A DNA stretch of 7,075 nt, from NCBI GenBank assembly GCA_903881065.1, contig CAIRRW010000166.1, forward strand, positions 1 to 7,075, given 5' to 3'. Shown here piece by piece: positions 1-5,956 of this stretch. Source of the DNA: an uncultured Bacteroidota bacterium. GTDB taxonomy: Bacteria; Bacteroidota; Bacteroidia; 2-12-FULL-35-15. A model generated the notes under the pieces. The model made no database searches. It worked only from the letters and a program-made list of their open reading frames with translations, and was not told the DNA's origin. Positions within the stretch are counted from its first letter, which is position 1. Each line of letters opens with the position of its first letter. The translations under genes were made by a program, and so were the position numbers.

Positions 1-1473
1 AGGGCACAATATTGGAAAAATGTATTTGATACCGAAAGTAACTTCATGCGCCCCAGAAAGAATGGCGGGTGGCTTTCTCCCTTTGAGCCTCGTGAAGTAA
101 ATAATTATTATACCGAAGGAAACGCATGGCAATATAGGTTCTTCGTTCCGCAGGATATTCCCGGTTTAATAAAAATGATGGGAGAAGCAGACAAGTTTGA
201 TAAAAAACTGGATGAGCTATTTACTACTACAACCAAAACAACCGGTCGCGAACAGGTTGATATTACTGGTTTAATTGGGCAATATGCCCATGGCAACGAA
301 CCAAGTCATCACATGGCATATCTATATAACTATATAGGCAAATCGTATAAAACGCAGGAAAGAGTACATCAAATAGTAAAGGATTTCTATAGTACATCAC
401 CTGACGGGCTTATTGGTAACGAAGATTGCGGGCAAATGAGTGCTTGGTATGTTCTAAGTTCGATAGGGATTTATGAAGTAACGCCGGGTTCTGCCAATTA
501 TATAATAGGCACACCTTCCTTTAATAAAGTAAAAATAAACATGGAGAATGGGAAAGCCTTTACAATTAATGCCCCTGTAGTTTCAAATAGTAACCTATAT
601 ATTCAATCGGCTACTAAAAATGGAATGGAATTCAACGAAAGATATATTACATATAATGATATAAATACAGGAGCCAACTTAGTATTCAATATGGGAAATA
701 CCCCAAAAGCAATAAAAGATTCACCATTGCCACCTGCTTCCGAAGTTAAAAGCCCGATAGTTCTTGTGCCGGTAATTCAAGCACCTTCAAGAGTTTTTAA
801 GGAAAATATGCAAGTGGAAGTTAAGTCTTCCAGCCATGCTTGCAAATTGTATTATACAATTGATGAAACTATACCAAATAATAAGTCATTACTTTATACT
901 GCCCCTTTTAATATTGACCGGGCAACGACAGTAAAAGCAATAGCTATAAATGAAAAAGGAGAGCAAAGTTTAATTAATACGGCTAAATTCTATAAAAAAA
1001 CAAATGATTGGAAAATTAAGATAAAATCTACTTACAATCCTCAATACACAGGAGGAGGCGATGAAGGTATAATTGATGGAATAAGAGGAGATGAAAACTG
1101 GAGTAAAGGCGATTGGCAAGGTTATCAGGGGCAGGATTTTGAAGCTGTAGTTGATCTGGGTAAAGAAACCAGTCTCTCACTTTTTGGCGCAGGCTTTCTT
1201 CAGGATTCCAGATCATGGATACTTATGCCGATAAAACTTGAGTTCTATTCTTCTCCCGACAATGTTAATTTTACCTTAATAACTACCATAAACAATAATG
1301 AAGATGCTAAAGAAACTCAAATTGCAATAAAAGATATTAAAGGGAAACTATCTAAAGTTGTTAATACTAGATATATTAAAATCAAAGCTTATAATTATGG
1401 CAAATTACCCGATTGGCATCAGGGAGCAGGCGGCGAAGCATTTATTTTTATTGACGAATTAATTATGGAATAA
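1..1473 (+). CDS. GH92 exo-alpha-mannosidase, C-terminal part, with chitobiase-C-like and F5/8-type-C domains (5' end outside window)
   Basis: Glycoside hydrolase family 92 enzymes are calcium-dependent, inverting exo-alpha-mannosidases (often alpha-1,2) that trim mannose from N-glycans and mannans; in Bacteroidota they are secreted or surface-anchored. The reading frame is open from base 1, so the ATG at 46 is internal and the N-terminal sandwich domain and signal peptide are missing. Seen here are family hallmarks: TEGNAWQYRFFVPQD (nt 112-156), GNEPSHHMAYLYNY (292-333) and SPDGLIGNEDCGQMSAWY (397-450). By analogy with characterised members the Glu at 115-117 is the probable general acid and the Asp at 424-426 the probable base; this assignment is from memory, not alignment. 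A Pro-rich linker (about 721-760) leads to a chitobiase/Fn3-associated beta domain (about 754-1000, with LYYTIDETIP) and then an F5/8-type-C-like domain (about 1003-1470, GGDEGIIDGIRGDENW onward) likely to bind carbohydrate. It ends in TAA with no clear terminator. Confidence 0.93.
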   Translation, partial: RAQYWKNVFDTESNFMRPRKNGGWLSPFEPREVNNYYTEGNAWQYRFFVPQDIPGLIKMMGEADKFDKKLDELFTTTTKTTGREQVDITGLIGQYAHGNEPSHHMAYLYNYIGKSYKTQERVHQIVKDFYSTSPDGLIGNEDCGQMSAWYVLSSIGIYEVTPGSANYIIGTPSFNKVKINMENGKAFTINAPVVSNSNLYIQSATKNGMEFNERYITYNDINTGANLVFNMGNTPKAIKDSPLPPASEVKSPIVLVPVIQAPSRVFKENMQVEVKSSSHACKLYYTIDETIPNNKSLLYTAPFNIDRATTVKAIAINEKGEQSLINTAKFYKKTNDWKIKIKSTYNPQYTGGGDEGIIDGIRGDENWSKGDWQGYQGQDFEAVVDLGKETSLSLFGAGFLQDSRSWILMPIKLEFYSSPDNVNFTLITTINNNEDAKETQIAIKDIKGKLSKVVNTRYIKIKAYNYGKLPDWHQGAGGEAFIFIDELIME

Positions 1474-1481
1474 TTTAGAGT

Positions 1482-1521
1482 TATTAACATGTAGGTGTTA
1501 ATATTAAGAATAATGTTAATA
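1482..1521. repeat. Cluster of three TGTTAATA half-sites upstream of the OMP promoter
   Basis: TATTAACA (1482-1489) and TGTTAATA (1496-1503) form a perfect 8-bp inverted repeat with a 6-nt spacer. A second TGTTAATA lies at 1514-1521, exactly 18 bp after the first. The cluster begins just after the mannosidase stop codon and ends about 5 bp before the possible -33 element. It could be an operator for a dimeric regulator or a weak AT-rich hairpin ending the mannosidase transcript. The DNA is very AT-rich, so chance remains possible. Confidence 0.35.
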
Positions 1522-1526
1522 AGTCT

Positions 1527-1553
1527 TTTGTAATAAAAAATTATATACCTTTG
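1527..1553 (+). promoter_or_regulatory. Bacteroidota-type promoter for the OMP gene
   Basis: The -7 element is TACCTTTG (1546-1553), a full match to TAnnTTTG, the motif used by the Bacteroidota primary sigma factor. A TTTG at 1527-1530 is the candidate -33 element, although the 15-nt gap to the -7 element is shorter than usual. Transcription should start near 1558-1560, giving a leader of about 50 nt that is rich in A and T and has no Shine-Dalgarno, as expected for efficiently translated genes in this phylum. Confidence 0.65.
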
Positions 1554-1607
1554 TCCCCAACAAAAATTAAACACAAATAAATTAATTAATAATTAAACAA
1601 CAAAATC

Positions 1608-2546
1608 ATGAAAAAAACAGTATTAGTAATTGCATTAGCATGTGGAGTATCCGGTGTTTTTGCACAAGATTTAACCTCTAAAAAAGGTGAACCAATGTTA
1701 CCTGAAGCGAATGATTGGGCTATTGGAATGGATGTTAATCCTATTTTTCAGTATTTAGGAAATGCTTTCCATGGAACAGCAGCTTCATCAAATACACCAG
1801 ATGTAAATTGGTTAAATGGTAATCAAACAATCATTGGTAAGAAATTTATTGATGATAAATCAGCGTACAGAGTATTAGTACGTGTTGGTTTTACAAATCA
1901 AACAACTAAAGGGATGATTGGAGATGCTTCAGTTACAACTGGAGCAGTTTATCCAGCTGCACCAGCAATGGTAGAGGACAAGATGGCTGTTAAAAACACT
2001 AACATTGCTATAGGAGCAGGTAAAGAGTGGAGAAGAGGAAAAACTCGTTTGCAAGGTTATTACGGTGCAGATGCGATGATTTGGCTTTCTAGCACAGGTA
2101 CAAAATATACCTATGGAAATGCATTATCTGCAAGCACAACGCATCCTGTTGTTGCTAGTGCTGCTACTACAACTAATTTTGGAAGCAATTTAGGAACAGA
2201 TGCTTACGGTTACGGAAGTCGTGTTACTAAAACTAAATCTGGAATGGGTTTTGGTTTAGGTGTTCGTGGATTTATTGGTGTTGAGTATTTCATAATGCCA
2301 AAAATATCTTTAGGTGCTGAATACGGTTGGGGACTTGGTTTCCAAACTCAAGGTAAAGGAACTAATTCTACTGAATCTGTGGGTACACCTTCAACAGGAA
2401 CTACACAAACTGTAGGTGCAATAGACACAAAAACAAGTGGAAGTTCAAAATTTGGTATTGATACTGATTTAAACCAAGGAAATATGTTTGGTTTTAAAGG
2501 TTCTAATACAGGAACTGCTTCTTTAAGAGCTATGTTCCATTTCTAG
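1608..2546 (+). CDS. Secreted, probable outer-membrane beta-barrel protein of unknown function
   Basis: This 312-residue protein starts with a clear Sec signal peptide (residues 1-19, MKKTVLVIALACGVSGVFA, predicted cut before QDLTS). The mature part is rich in Gly, Ser, Thr and Asn with alternating hydrophobic and polar stretches, for example YRVLVRVGFTN, GFGLGVRGFIGVEYF and ISLGAEYGWGLGF. It ends SLRAMFHF, with the terminal aromatic residue typical of barrels recognised by the BAM complex. Long Ser/Thr/Gly segments (about residues 165-205 and 250-290) look like extracellular loops. There are no Cys residues in the mature chain, no lipobox and no enzyme motif. It has its own promoter and a strong terminator, so it is probably monocistronic and may be abundant. 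The start is fixed by the signal peptide. I do not recognise a named family; a general porin-like or OmpW/OmpA-barrel-like protein is possible but unproven. Confidence 0.8.
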   Translation: MKKTVLVIALACGVSGVFAQDLTSKKGEPMLPEANDWAIGMDVNPIFQYLGNAFHGTAASSNTPDVNWLNGNQTIIGKKFIDDKSAYRVLVRVGFTNQTTKGMIGDASVTTGAVYPAAPAMVEDKMAVKNTNIAIGAGKEWRRGKTRLQGYYGADAMIWLSSTGTKYTYGNALSASTTHPVVASAATTTNFGSNLGTDAYGYGSRVTKTKSGMGFGLGVRGFIGVEYFIMPKISLGAEYGWGLGFQTQGKGTNSTESVGTPSTGTTQTVGAIDTKTSGSSKFGIDTDLNQGNMFGFKGSNTGTASLRAMFHF

Positions 2547-2564
2547 AATTAATTTTCTTTAATG

Positions 2565-2596
2565 AAAAGGCCTTCGGATCTCCGAAGGCCTTTTTT
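2565..2596. terminator. Strong bidirectional intrinsic terminator shared by the OMP and RluF-like genes
   Basis: A perfect 14-bp stem (2565-2578 with 2581-2594) closes a 2-nt loop; its core is AAGGCCTTCGGA against TCCGAAGGCCTT. On the plus strand a T-run (2591-2596) follows, ending the OMP transcript 18 nt after its stop. On the minus strand the stop codon of the pseudouridine synthase (2595-2597) directly abuts the stem, which then ends in four T's, so it can also terminate that gene. The GC-rich core stands out from the AT-rich surroundings. Confidence 0.93.
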
Positions 2597-3113
2597 ATTT
2601 TAATTGTTTAAGTATACCTTTAAGTTCTTCATCATTAAGTTCTCTCCATTCTCCTGCTTTAAGATTACCAAGCTTCACATTCATTATTCTTACTCTTTGC
2701 AGTTTTATTACCTGATATCCAAATTTATTACACACTCTCCGTATCTGCCTGTTTAAGCCTTGTTTCAATATAATTCTGAAAACTCTTTTAGTATCAGGCT
2801 CAAGTTTTATTACACATGGCTTTGTAATCGCATCTCCAATATCAACTCCTGCCGCAATTTCCTTTAAAAACTGATTCCGTACCGGTAAATTAAGTGTTAC
2901 CAGATATTCTTTTTCATGTTCAAAATCCGGATGAATAATTTTATTAATAATATTTCCAGTATCAGTAAGAAGAATTAATCCTTCTGAATCTTTGTCCAGT
3001 CTTCCAATAGGCATTAATTTTTGCGGGTGATTAATTGCATCTATAATATTGCCTTCTACTTTTTCCGTAGTGCAAACTATTCCAATCGGTTTGTTATATG
3101 CAATTAGTATCAT
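2595..3113 (-). CDS. rluF: S4-less RluF-type pseudouridine synthase (RsuA/RluB/E/F family)
   Basis: It isomerises a uridine in RNA to pseudouridine; the closest characterised relative by sequence is RluF, which modifies 23S rRNA U2604 (and a tRNA-Tyr site) in E. coli. Seen: the entry motif ILIAYNKPIGIVCTT (residues 2-16), the catalytic motif GRLDKDSEGLILLT (37-50) with Asp40 as nucleophile, HEKEYLVTL, then FRIILKQGLNRQIRRVCNKFGYQV and the RIMNV...GEWREL tail, all close to RluF. At 172 residues it is much shorter than E. coli RluF (about 290): the N-terminal S4 RNA-binding domain and the basic C-terminal tail are both missing. The frame upstream of the ATG runs only about 21 codons to a stop at 3174-3176, has no other ATG and no S4-like sequence, so the absence is real rather than a bad start call. 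A promoter lying just upstream supports this ATG. Substrate is inferred; family membership is firm. Confidence 0.92.
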   Translation of the reverse strand: MILIAYNKPIGIVCTTEKVEGNIIDAINHPQKLMPIGRLDKDSEGLILLTDTGNIINKIIHPDFEHEKEYLVTLNLPVRNQFLKEIAAGVDIGDAITKPCVIKLEPDTKRVFRIILKQGLNRQIRRVCNKFGYQVIKLQRVRIMNVKLGNLKAGEWRELNDEELKGILKQLK

Positions 3114-3124
3114 TATCGAGTTAT

Positions 3125-3152
3125 CAAATATAGGTGTAAATATGGTTGCAAA
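3125..3152 (-). promoter_or_regulatory. Promoter of the RluF-like gene
   Basis: Read on the minus strand, TATATTTG (3132 down to 3125) matches TAnnTTTG exactly, and TTTG (3152 down to 3149) lies 16 nt upstream as a -33 element. The expected transcription start, about 5-7 nt downstream of the -7 element, is near 3118-3120, so the mRNA leader would be only about 5-7 nt. Confidence 0.6.
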
Positions 3153-3199
3153 AAATATAGGACCTGCGAAAAATCATGTTTCACACATTTAAATATTCT

Positions 3200-3207
3200 T
3201 ACTTTTG
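3200..3207 (+). promoter_or_regulatory. Promoter -7 element of the riboswitch-btuB transcript
   Basis: TACTTTTG matches the TAnnTTTG element. The start of transcription is expected near 3212-3214, just before the first bases of the cobalamin aptamer. I see no good TTTG -33 element at the expected distance (only a GTTT near 3179-3182). It is divergent from the RluF-like promoter, with 67 bp between the two -7 elements. Confidence 0.6.
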
Positions 3208-3211
3208 TCCC

Positions 3212-3417
3212 GCTTGAGGTTTTTGATTGATATCATATCAAATCAGAATTAAAAGGGAATCAGGTGTAAATCCTGGACATTTCCCGATGCTGTAAGTTCG
3301 TATATATTTTTAACATCTATTGCCACTGTCCAAAATGATAAGGATGGGAAGGCGTTAAAAACAGAACAAGTCAGAAGACCTGCCAATAGCACGATTCAAT
3401 GCTTTCGGGTAAAGAGC
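3212..3417 (+). ncRNA. Cobalamin (B12) riboswitch aptamer in the btuB leader
   Basis: The leader RNA carries the conserved blocks of the adenosylcobalamin/cobalamin class in the right order. A 5' hairpin is formed by TGATTGATA (3224-3232) and TATCAAATCA (3236-3245). The core follows: AAAGGGAATCAGGTGTAAATC from 3253, where CAGG/CCTG (3261-3275) closes loop 5, then CCCGATGCTGTAAG (3283-3296). Further on come GCCACTGTCC (from 3321), GGGAAGGCG (from 3347) and the B12 box AGTCAGAAGACCTGCC (3369-3384), which differs from the usual consensus mainly by an A for G. The segment after the box can form a small hairpin, AGCA/TGCT (3388-3403), whose loop GATT could kiss AATC of loop 5. In this class, ligand binding normally lowers expression of the downstream B12-uptake gene. 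The ends are approximate. Confidence 0.95.
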
Positions 3418-3461
3418 TAAGAATGGATAAGTCTTCAACTTTCTTTTCCGTTCACTTTTTA

Positions 3462-3503
3462 CTCCTTTATTAACTTTTAAATCAATTTAAAATGAAAAAG
3501 GAG
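3462..3503 (+). promoter_or_regulatory. Start-codon-sequestering hairpin, probable riboswitch expression platform
   Basis: CTCCTTT (3462-3468) is exactly complementary to AAAGGAG (3497-3503) inside codons 2-4 of btuB. Within the enclosed segment, TTTTAAAT (3475-3482) and ATTTAAAA (3485-3492) form a second perfect inverted repeat that ends on the A of the ATG. The two stems together would bury the start codon and the A-rich leader. There is no T-run after the structure, so control of translation rather than termination is the simpler reading. AAAGAG at 3411-3416, near the aptamer's 3' end, could compete for CTCCTTT with one bulge. The structure is seen in the sequence; its role is inferred. 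Confidence 0.5.
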
Positions 3504-5693
3504 AATTTATTTCTTACAACGAGTTTGGTGTTAGCACTGGCAATCAATCTGTCTGCGCAGGATTCATTAAAAAACAAACAACTTACAGAAGTGGTTGTAT
3601 CCGCTTCGCGAACTGAACGCAATATTAATGATGTGGGCAGAAGCGTTACTGTTATCAGCTCAGACGACATTAAAAAGTCGGGAGCCAATTCATTGGCGGA
3701 ACTGTTAACTGAGCAGGAAGGGATATATGTTGTTGGGGCGGGACAAAATCCGGGTATGACAACTAGTATTTTTACTCGTGGTGCAAACAGTAATCAAACA
3801 GTAATTTTAGTGGATGGTGTGAAGATTACCGACCCTTCGGCAATTAATAACTCGATTGATTTGTCAGAATTATCACTGGCAAATATTGACAGGATTGAAA
3901 TAATACGTGGCTCCCACAGCACTATGTATGGCTCTTCTGCAATTGGGGGCGTGGTTAATATCATTACTAAAAAAGCAAAGAAGCCCGGTTTGACTGTTGA
4001 TGTGGCTGATACACACGGAAATTTTGGAAAGGGAACTTTGGAAGGAATAGATAATGCTTATATCGGATATGCTTTAAAGAACGGATTTTATATTTCTGCG
4101 GAAGGATTATATGAAAATTCAAAAGGCTTGAACGCTACTGTGGATAATATAACCAAGTCGTCCACTTATCAGCATCCTAACCTTGCGGATAATTTCAATA
4201 AATGGGATGCTGCCGCTAAAGTGGGGTATATCCATAATAAATTTGATATTTATGCTTCTTATAAATATACGCAACAGCTTGCCGATGCTGATAAATCCGC
4301 GTATGTGGATGATGATAATTACACTATTAACTTTCATCGTGATTTATATACGTACGGTGCAAATTTTAAATTAAATGACAGAATAAAATTCAGTTACACA
4401 GGCGGTTACTCAACACTCAAGCGTATTTCCATTGATGATTCATCATTGGTTGACAACAATAATAATTATGATAAAACATTCAGCAGAAGTATTTATACAG
4501 GTAAATTATTAAGTAATGAGTTTCAGGCAAACTTGAATATTAAAGGACTAAACTTAGTGCTTGGCGGTGGAGCAAACAGTGAGAGTATGACTGCAAATAC
4601 ATTGTATTATTATTATAATGCGTATGGTTTTCCACCATCTTACGAATCTTTAAAATCGTCGCTTGACTCCGTTAATCCTCATACTTCAACAGCCAATGCT
4701 TTTATGCATGCAGATATTGGAGGAGATATACTATCGGATAAGATAAAAGCTTTTACTTTGTCGGGTGGGCTGCGGCTGTCTGATAACAATGCTTTTGGAA
4801 CCAATGTTACTTATGAAATTAATCCTTCTGTAAAAATAAAAGACGGCGGATTGCTATACGCAACTTACGCTACAGGCTACAATGCACCTTCTTTATATCA
4901 GTTATATGATGCCACCAGATATTTTACATGGGATAATAATTATACTACAGGTCTTACGCTAGGCAATAAAAAGCTGAATCCGGAAACTTCTAAAACCTTT
5001 GAAGTGGGCTACAAGCAGCATTTTAATAACATTACTCTTTCCGTTGCTTATTTTCAAACTGAAGTAAAAAACGTGATTGAATATGTTTATTTATGGAATA
5101 AAAGTGTGGCTGTTGATTCTCTGGGACGCAATTTTAACAGGGATGATTATCGCGGAGATACTTATCTCAATTTAGGCATGATGACTACAGAAGGAGTGGA
5201 GTTTGGCTTCAACAGTAAAATGGGCGAGAAGTTTACTGTCAGTGGAAATTTGAGTTTGGTAAGCGGTAAATTAACGTATCAGCCTTCAAGTATTGATACT
5301 TCACAAACAGGCGGAAACCATGTTCAACTTTATAGTAACGGAGCTTTTATAGATAAAGAAGTAACTGTTTTCGGCTTGACAAGAAGACCAAATACTGCCA
5401 ACCTTTCAATAACTTATATGCCGATTAAACGACTTGATTTGCGGGCAGATATGCGTCATGTAGGTTCGCGAAGCGATGTGTTTTATGATTCTTCACTCGG
5501 ACCTTATGGTGCTTTGAATACTGTGGGAGTAGCGCAATATACGCTTCTTGATTTATCTGCAAGAGTGAGTATTTACAAAGGATTGAGCGCCTTGGCAAGA
5601 GTGGCAAATGTGTTCAATGAAAAATATTCTGAAATAAACGGATACACTACACGTGGCAGAGAAATTTATTTAACACTTCGGTATTCTCTTTAG
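3492..5693 (+). CDS. btuB: BtuB-type TonB-dependent outer-membrane cobalamin receptor
   Basis: The protein binds cobalamins at the cell surface and moves them into the periplasm with energy from the TonB-ExbBD complex. The 733 residues comprise a signal peptide (1-22, cut after LSA), a TonB box (LTEVVVSA, 31-38), a plug domain (about 45-161, with TRGANSNQTVILVDGVKI, IDRIEIIRGSHSTMYGSSAIGGVVNIITKK) and a C-terminal 22-strand-type barrel (about 162-733) ending in TLRYSL. The direct link to the B12 riboswitch is the main reason for naming it BtuB rather than a siderophore receptor. It is longer than E. coli BtuB (about 614), as often in Bacteroidota, and lacks the N-terminal carboxypeptidase-regulatory-like extension of SusC proteins. 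The start is set by the signal peptide; there is no Shine-Dalgarno. It appears monocistronic: no periplasmic or ABC B12 partner, nor a BtuG-like surface protein, follows on the same strand. Corrinoid specificity is not readable from sequence. Confidence 0.93.
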   Translation: MKKENLFLTTSLVLALAINLSAQDSLKNKQLTEVVVSASRTERNINDVGRSVTVISSDDIKKSGANSLAELLTEQEGIYVVGAGQNPGMTTSIFTRGANSNQTVILVDGVKITDPSAINNSIDLSELSLANIDRIEIIRGSHSTMYGSSAIGGVVNIITKKAKKPGLTVDVADTHGNFGKGTLEGIDNAYIGYALKNGFYISAEGLYENSKGLNATVDNITKSSTYQHPNLADNFNKWDAAAKVGYIHNKFDIYASYKYTQQLADADKSAYVDDDNYTINFHRDLYTYGANFKLNDRIKFSYTGGYSTLKRISIDDSSLVDNNNNYDKTFSRSIYTGKLLSNEFQANLNIKGLNLVLGGGANSESMTANTLYYYYNAYGFPPSYESLKSSLDSVNPHTSTANAFMHADIGGDILSDKIKAFTLSGGLRLSDNNAFGTNVTYEINPSVKIKDGGLLYATYATGYNAPSLYQLYDATRYFTWDNNYTTGLTLGNKKLNPETSKTFEVGYKQHFNNITLSVAYFQTEVKNVIEYVYLWNKSVAVDSLGRNFNRDDYRGDTYLNLGMMTTEGVEFGFNSKMGEKFTVSGNLSLVSGKLTYQPSSIDTSQTGGNHVQLYSNGAFIDKEVTVFGLTRRPNTANLSITYMPIKRLDLRADMRHVGSRSDVFYDSSLGPYGALNTVGVAQYTLLDLSARVSIYKGLSALARVANVFNEKYSEINGYTTRGREIYLTLRYSL

Positions 5694-5737
5694 ACATTGT
5701 AATTCGTTCAATAAGGTTATTTGTTTATTAGTTTATT

Positions 5738-5783
5738 GGTGATTTCTTGTTTAATAGACAATCAAAAAGTCTATTTACTCACC
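5738..5783. other. Two-part hairpin downstream of btuB
   Basis: AATAGAC (5753-5759) and GTCTATT (5769-5775) form a perfect 7-bp stem with a 9-nt loop, flanked by GGTGA (5738-5742) and TCACC (5779-5783), which can close an outer stem. It lies 44 bp after the btuB stop and has no following T-run, so it is not a standard terminator, though it may protect or end the btuB mRNA. Confidence 0.45.
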
Positions 5784-5790
5784 ATCTTAT

Positions 5791-5843
5791 ATTCCGAAGT
5801 GGGTAAAAGACAACTTTTATAGACCTCGGAATGTTCCTAGGTC
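5791..5843. other. Two overlapping, mutually exclusive hairpins in the convergent gap
   Basis: Hairpin A pairs ATTCCGA (5791-5797) with TCGGAAT (5826-5832) and, inside it, TAAAAG (5804-5809) with CTTTTA (5814-5819) over an ACAA loop. Hairpin B pairs GACCTCGGAA (5822-5831) with TTCCTAGGTC (5834-5843), nine of ten pairs over a 2-nt spacer. The two share bases 5822-5832, so only one can form at a time. They lie between the 3' ends of btuB and the NlpC/P60 gene. The rest of the 263-bp gap (5694-5956) shows no convincing gene. Confidence 0.5.
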
Positions 5844-5956
5844 ATTATGATGATACCAAATTAGTTGGTTGGAAACATTTTTTGTAAAAAGTGGTAAGCT
5901 GAAGTTTAGTTTAGATTTCCCTTTCTGCACTTATCCTTGTTATCGCAATATTAGAT

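Noticed and set aside
46..48. ATG at 46 as the start of the mannosidase
   Set aside because: The frame is open back to base 1 and encodes family-like sequence there; at position 46 there is no signal peptide and the N-terminal half of GH92 would be missing.
3114..3176. Hidden S4 domain upstream of the RluF-like ATG
   Set aside because: The in-frame stretch is only about 21 codons before a stop and its translation has no S4 features.
3132..3271. AGGTGTAAAT occurs twice (3132-3141 and 3262-3271), once at the RluF promoter and once in aptamer loop 5
   Set aside because: The second copy is explained by the conserved riboswitch loop; a single 10-base repeat is expected by chance in an AT-rich window of this size.
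3482..3688. Short minus-strand reading frame opposite the start of btuB
   Set aside because: It is antisense to the signal peptide and plug of a well-supported gene and has no recognisable features of its own.
4119..4374. Short reading frames on both strands inside btuB
   Set aside because: They overlap the btuB barrel in other frames and are composed of low-complexity Ile-rich sequence expected from AT-rich DNA.
5694..5956. A small gene or insertion-sequence remnant in the gap after btuB
   Set aside because: No frame gave a recognisable protein and no terminal inverted repeats with target duplication were seen; only hairpins are supported.
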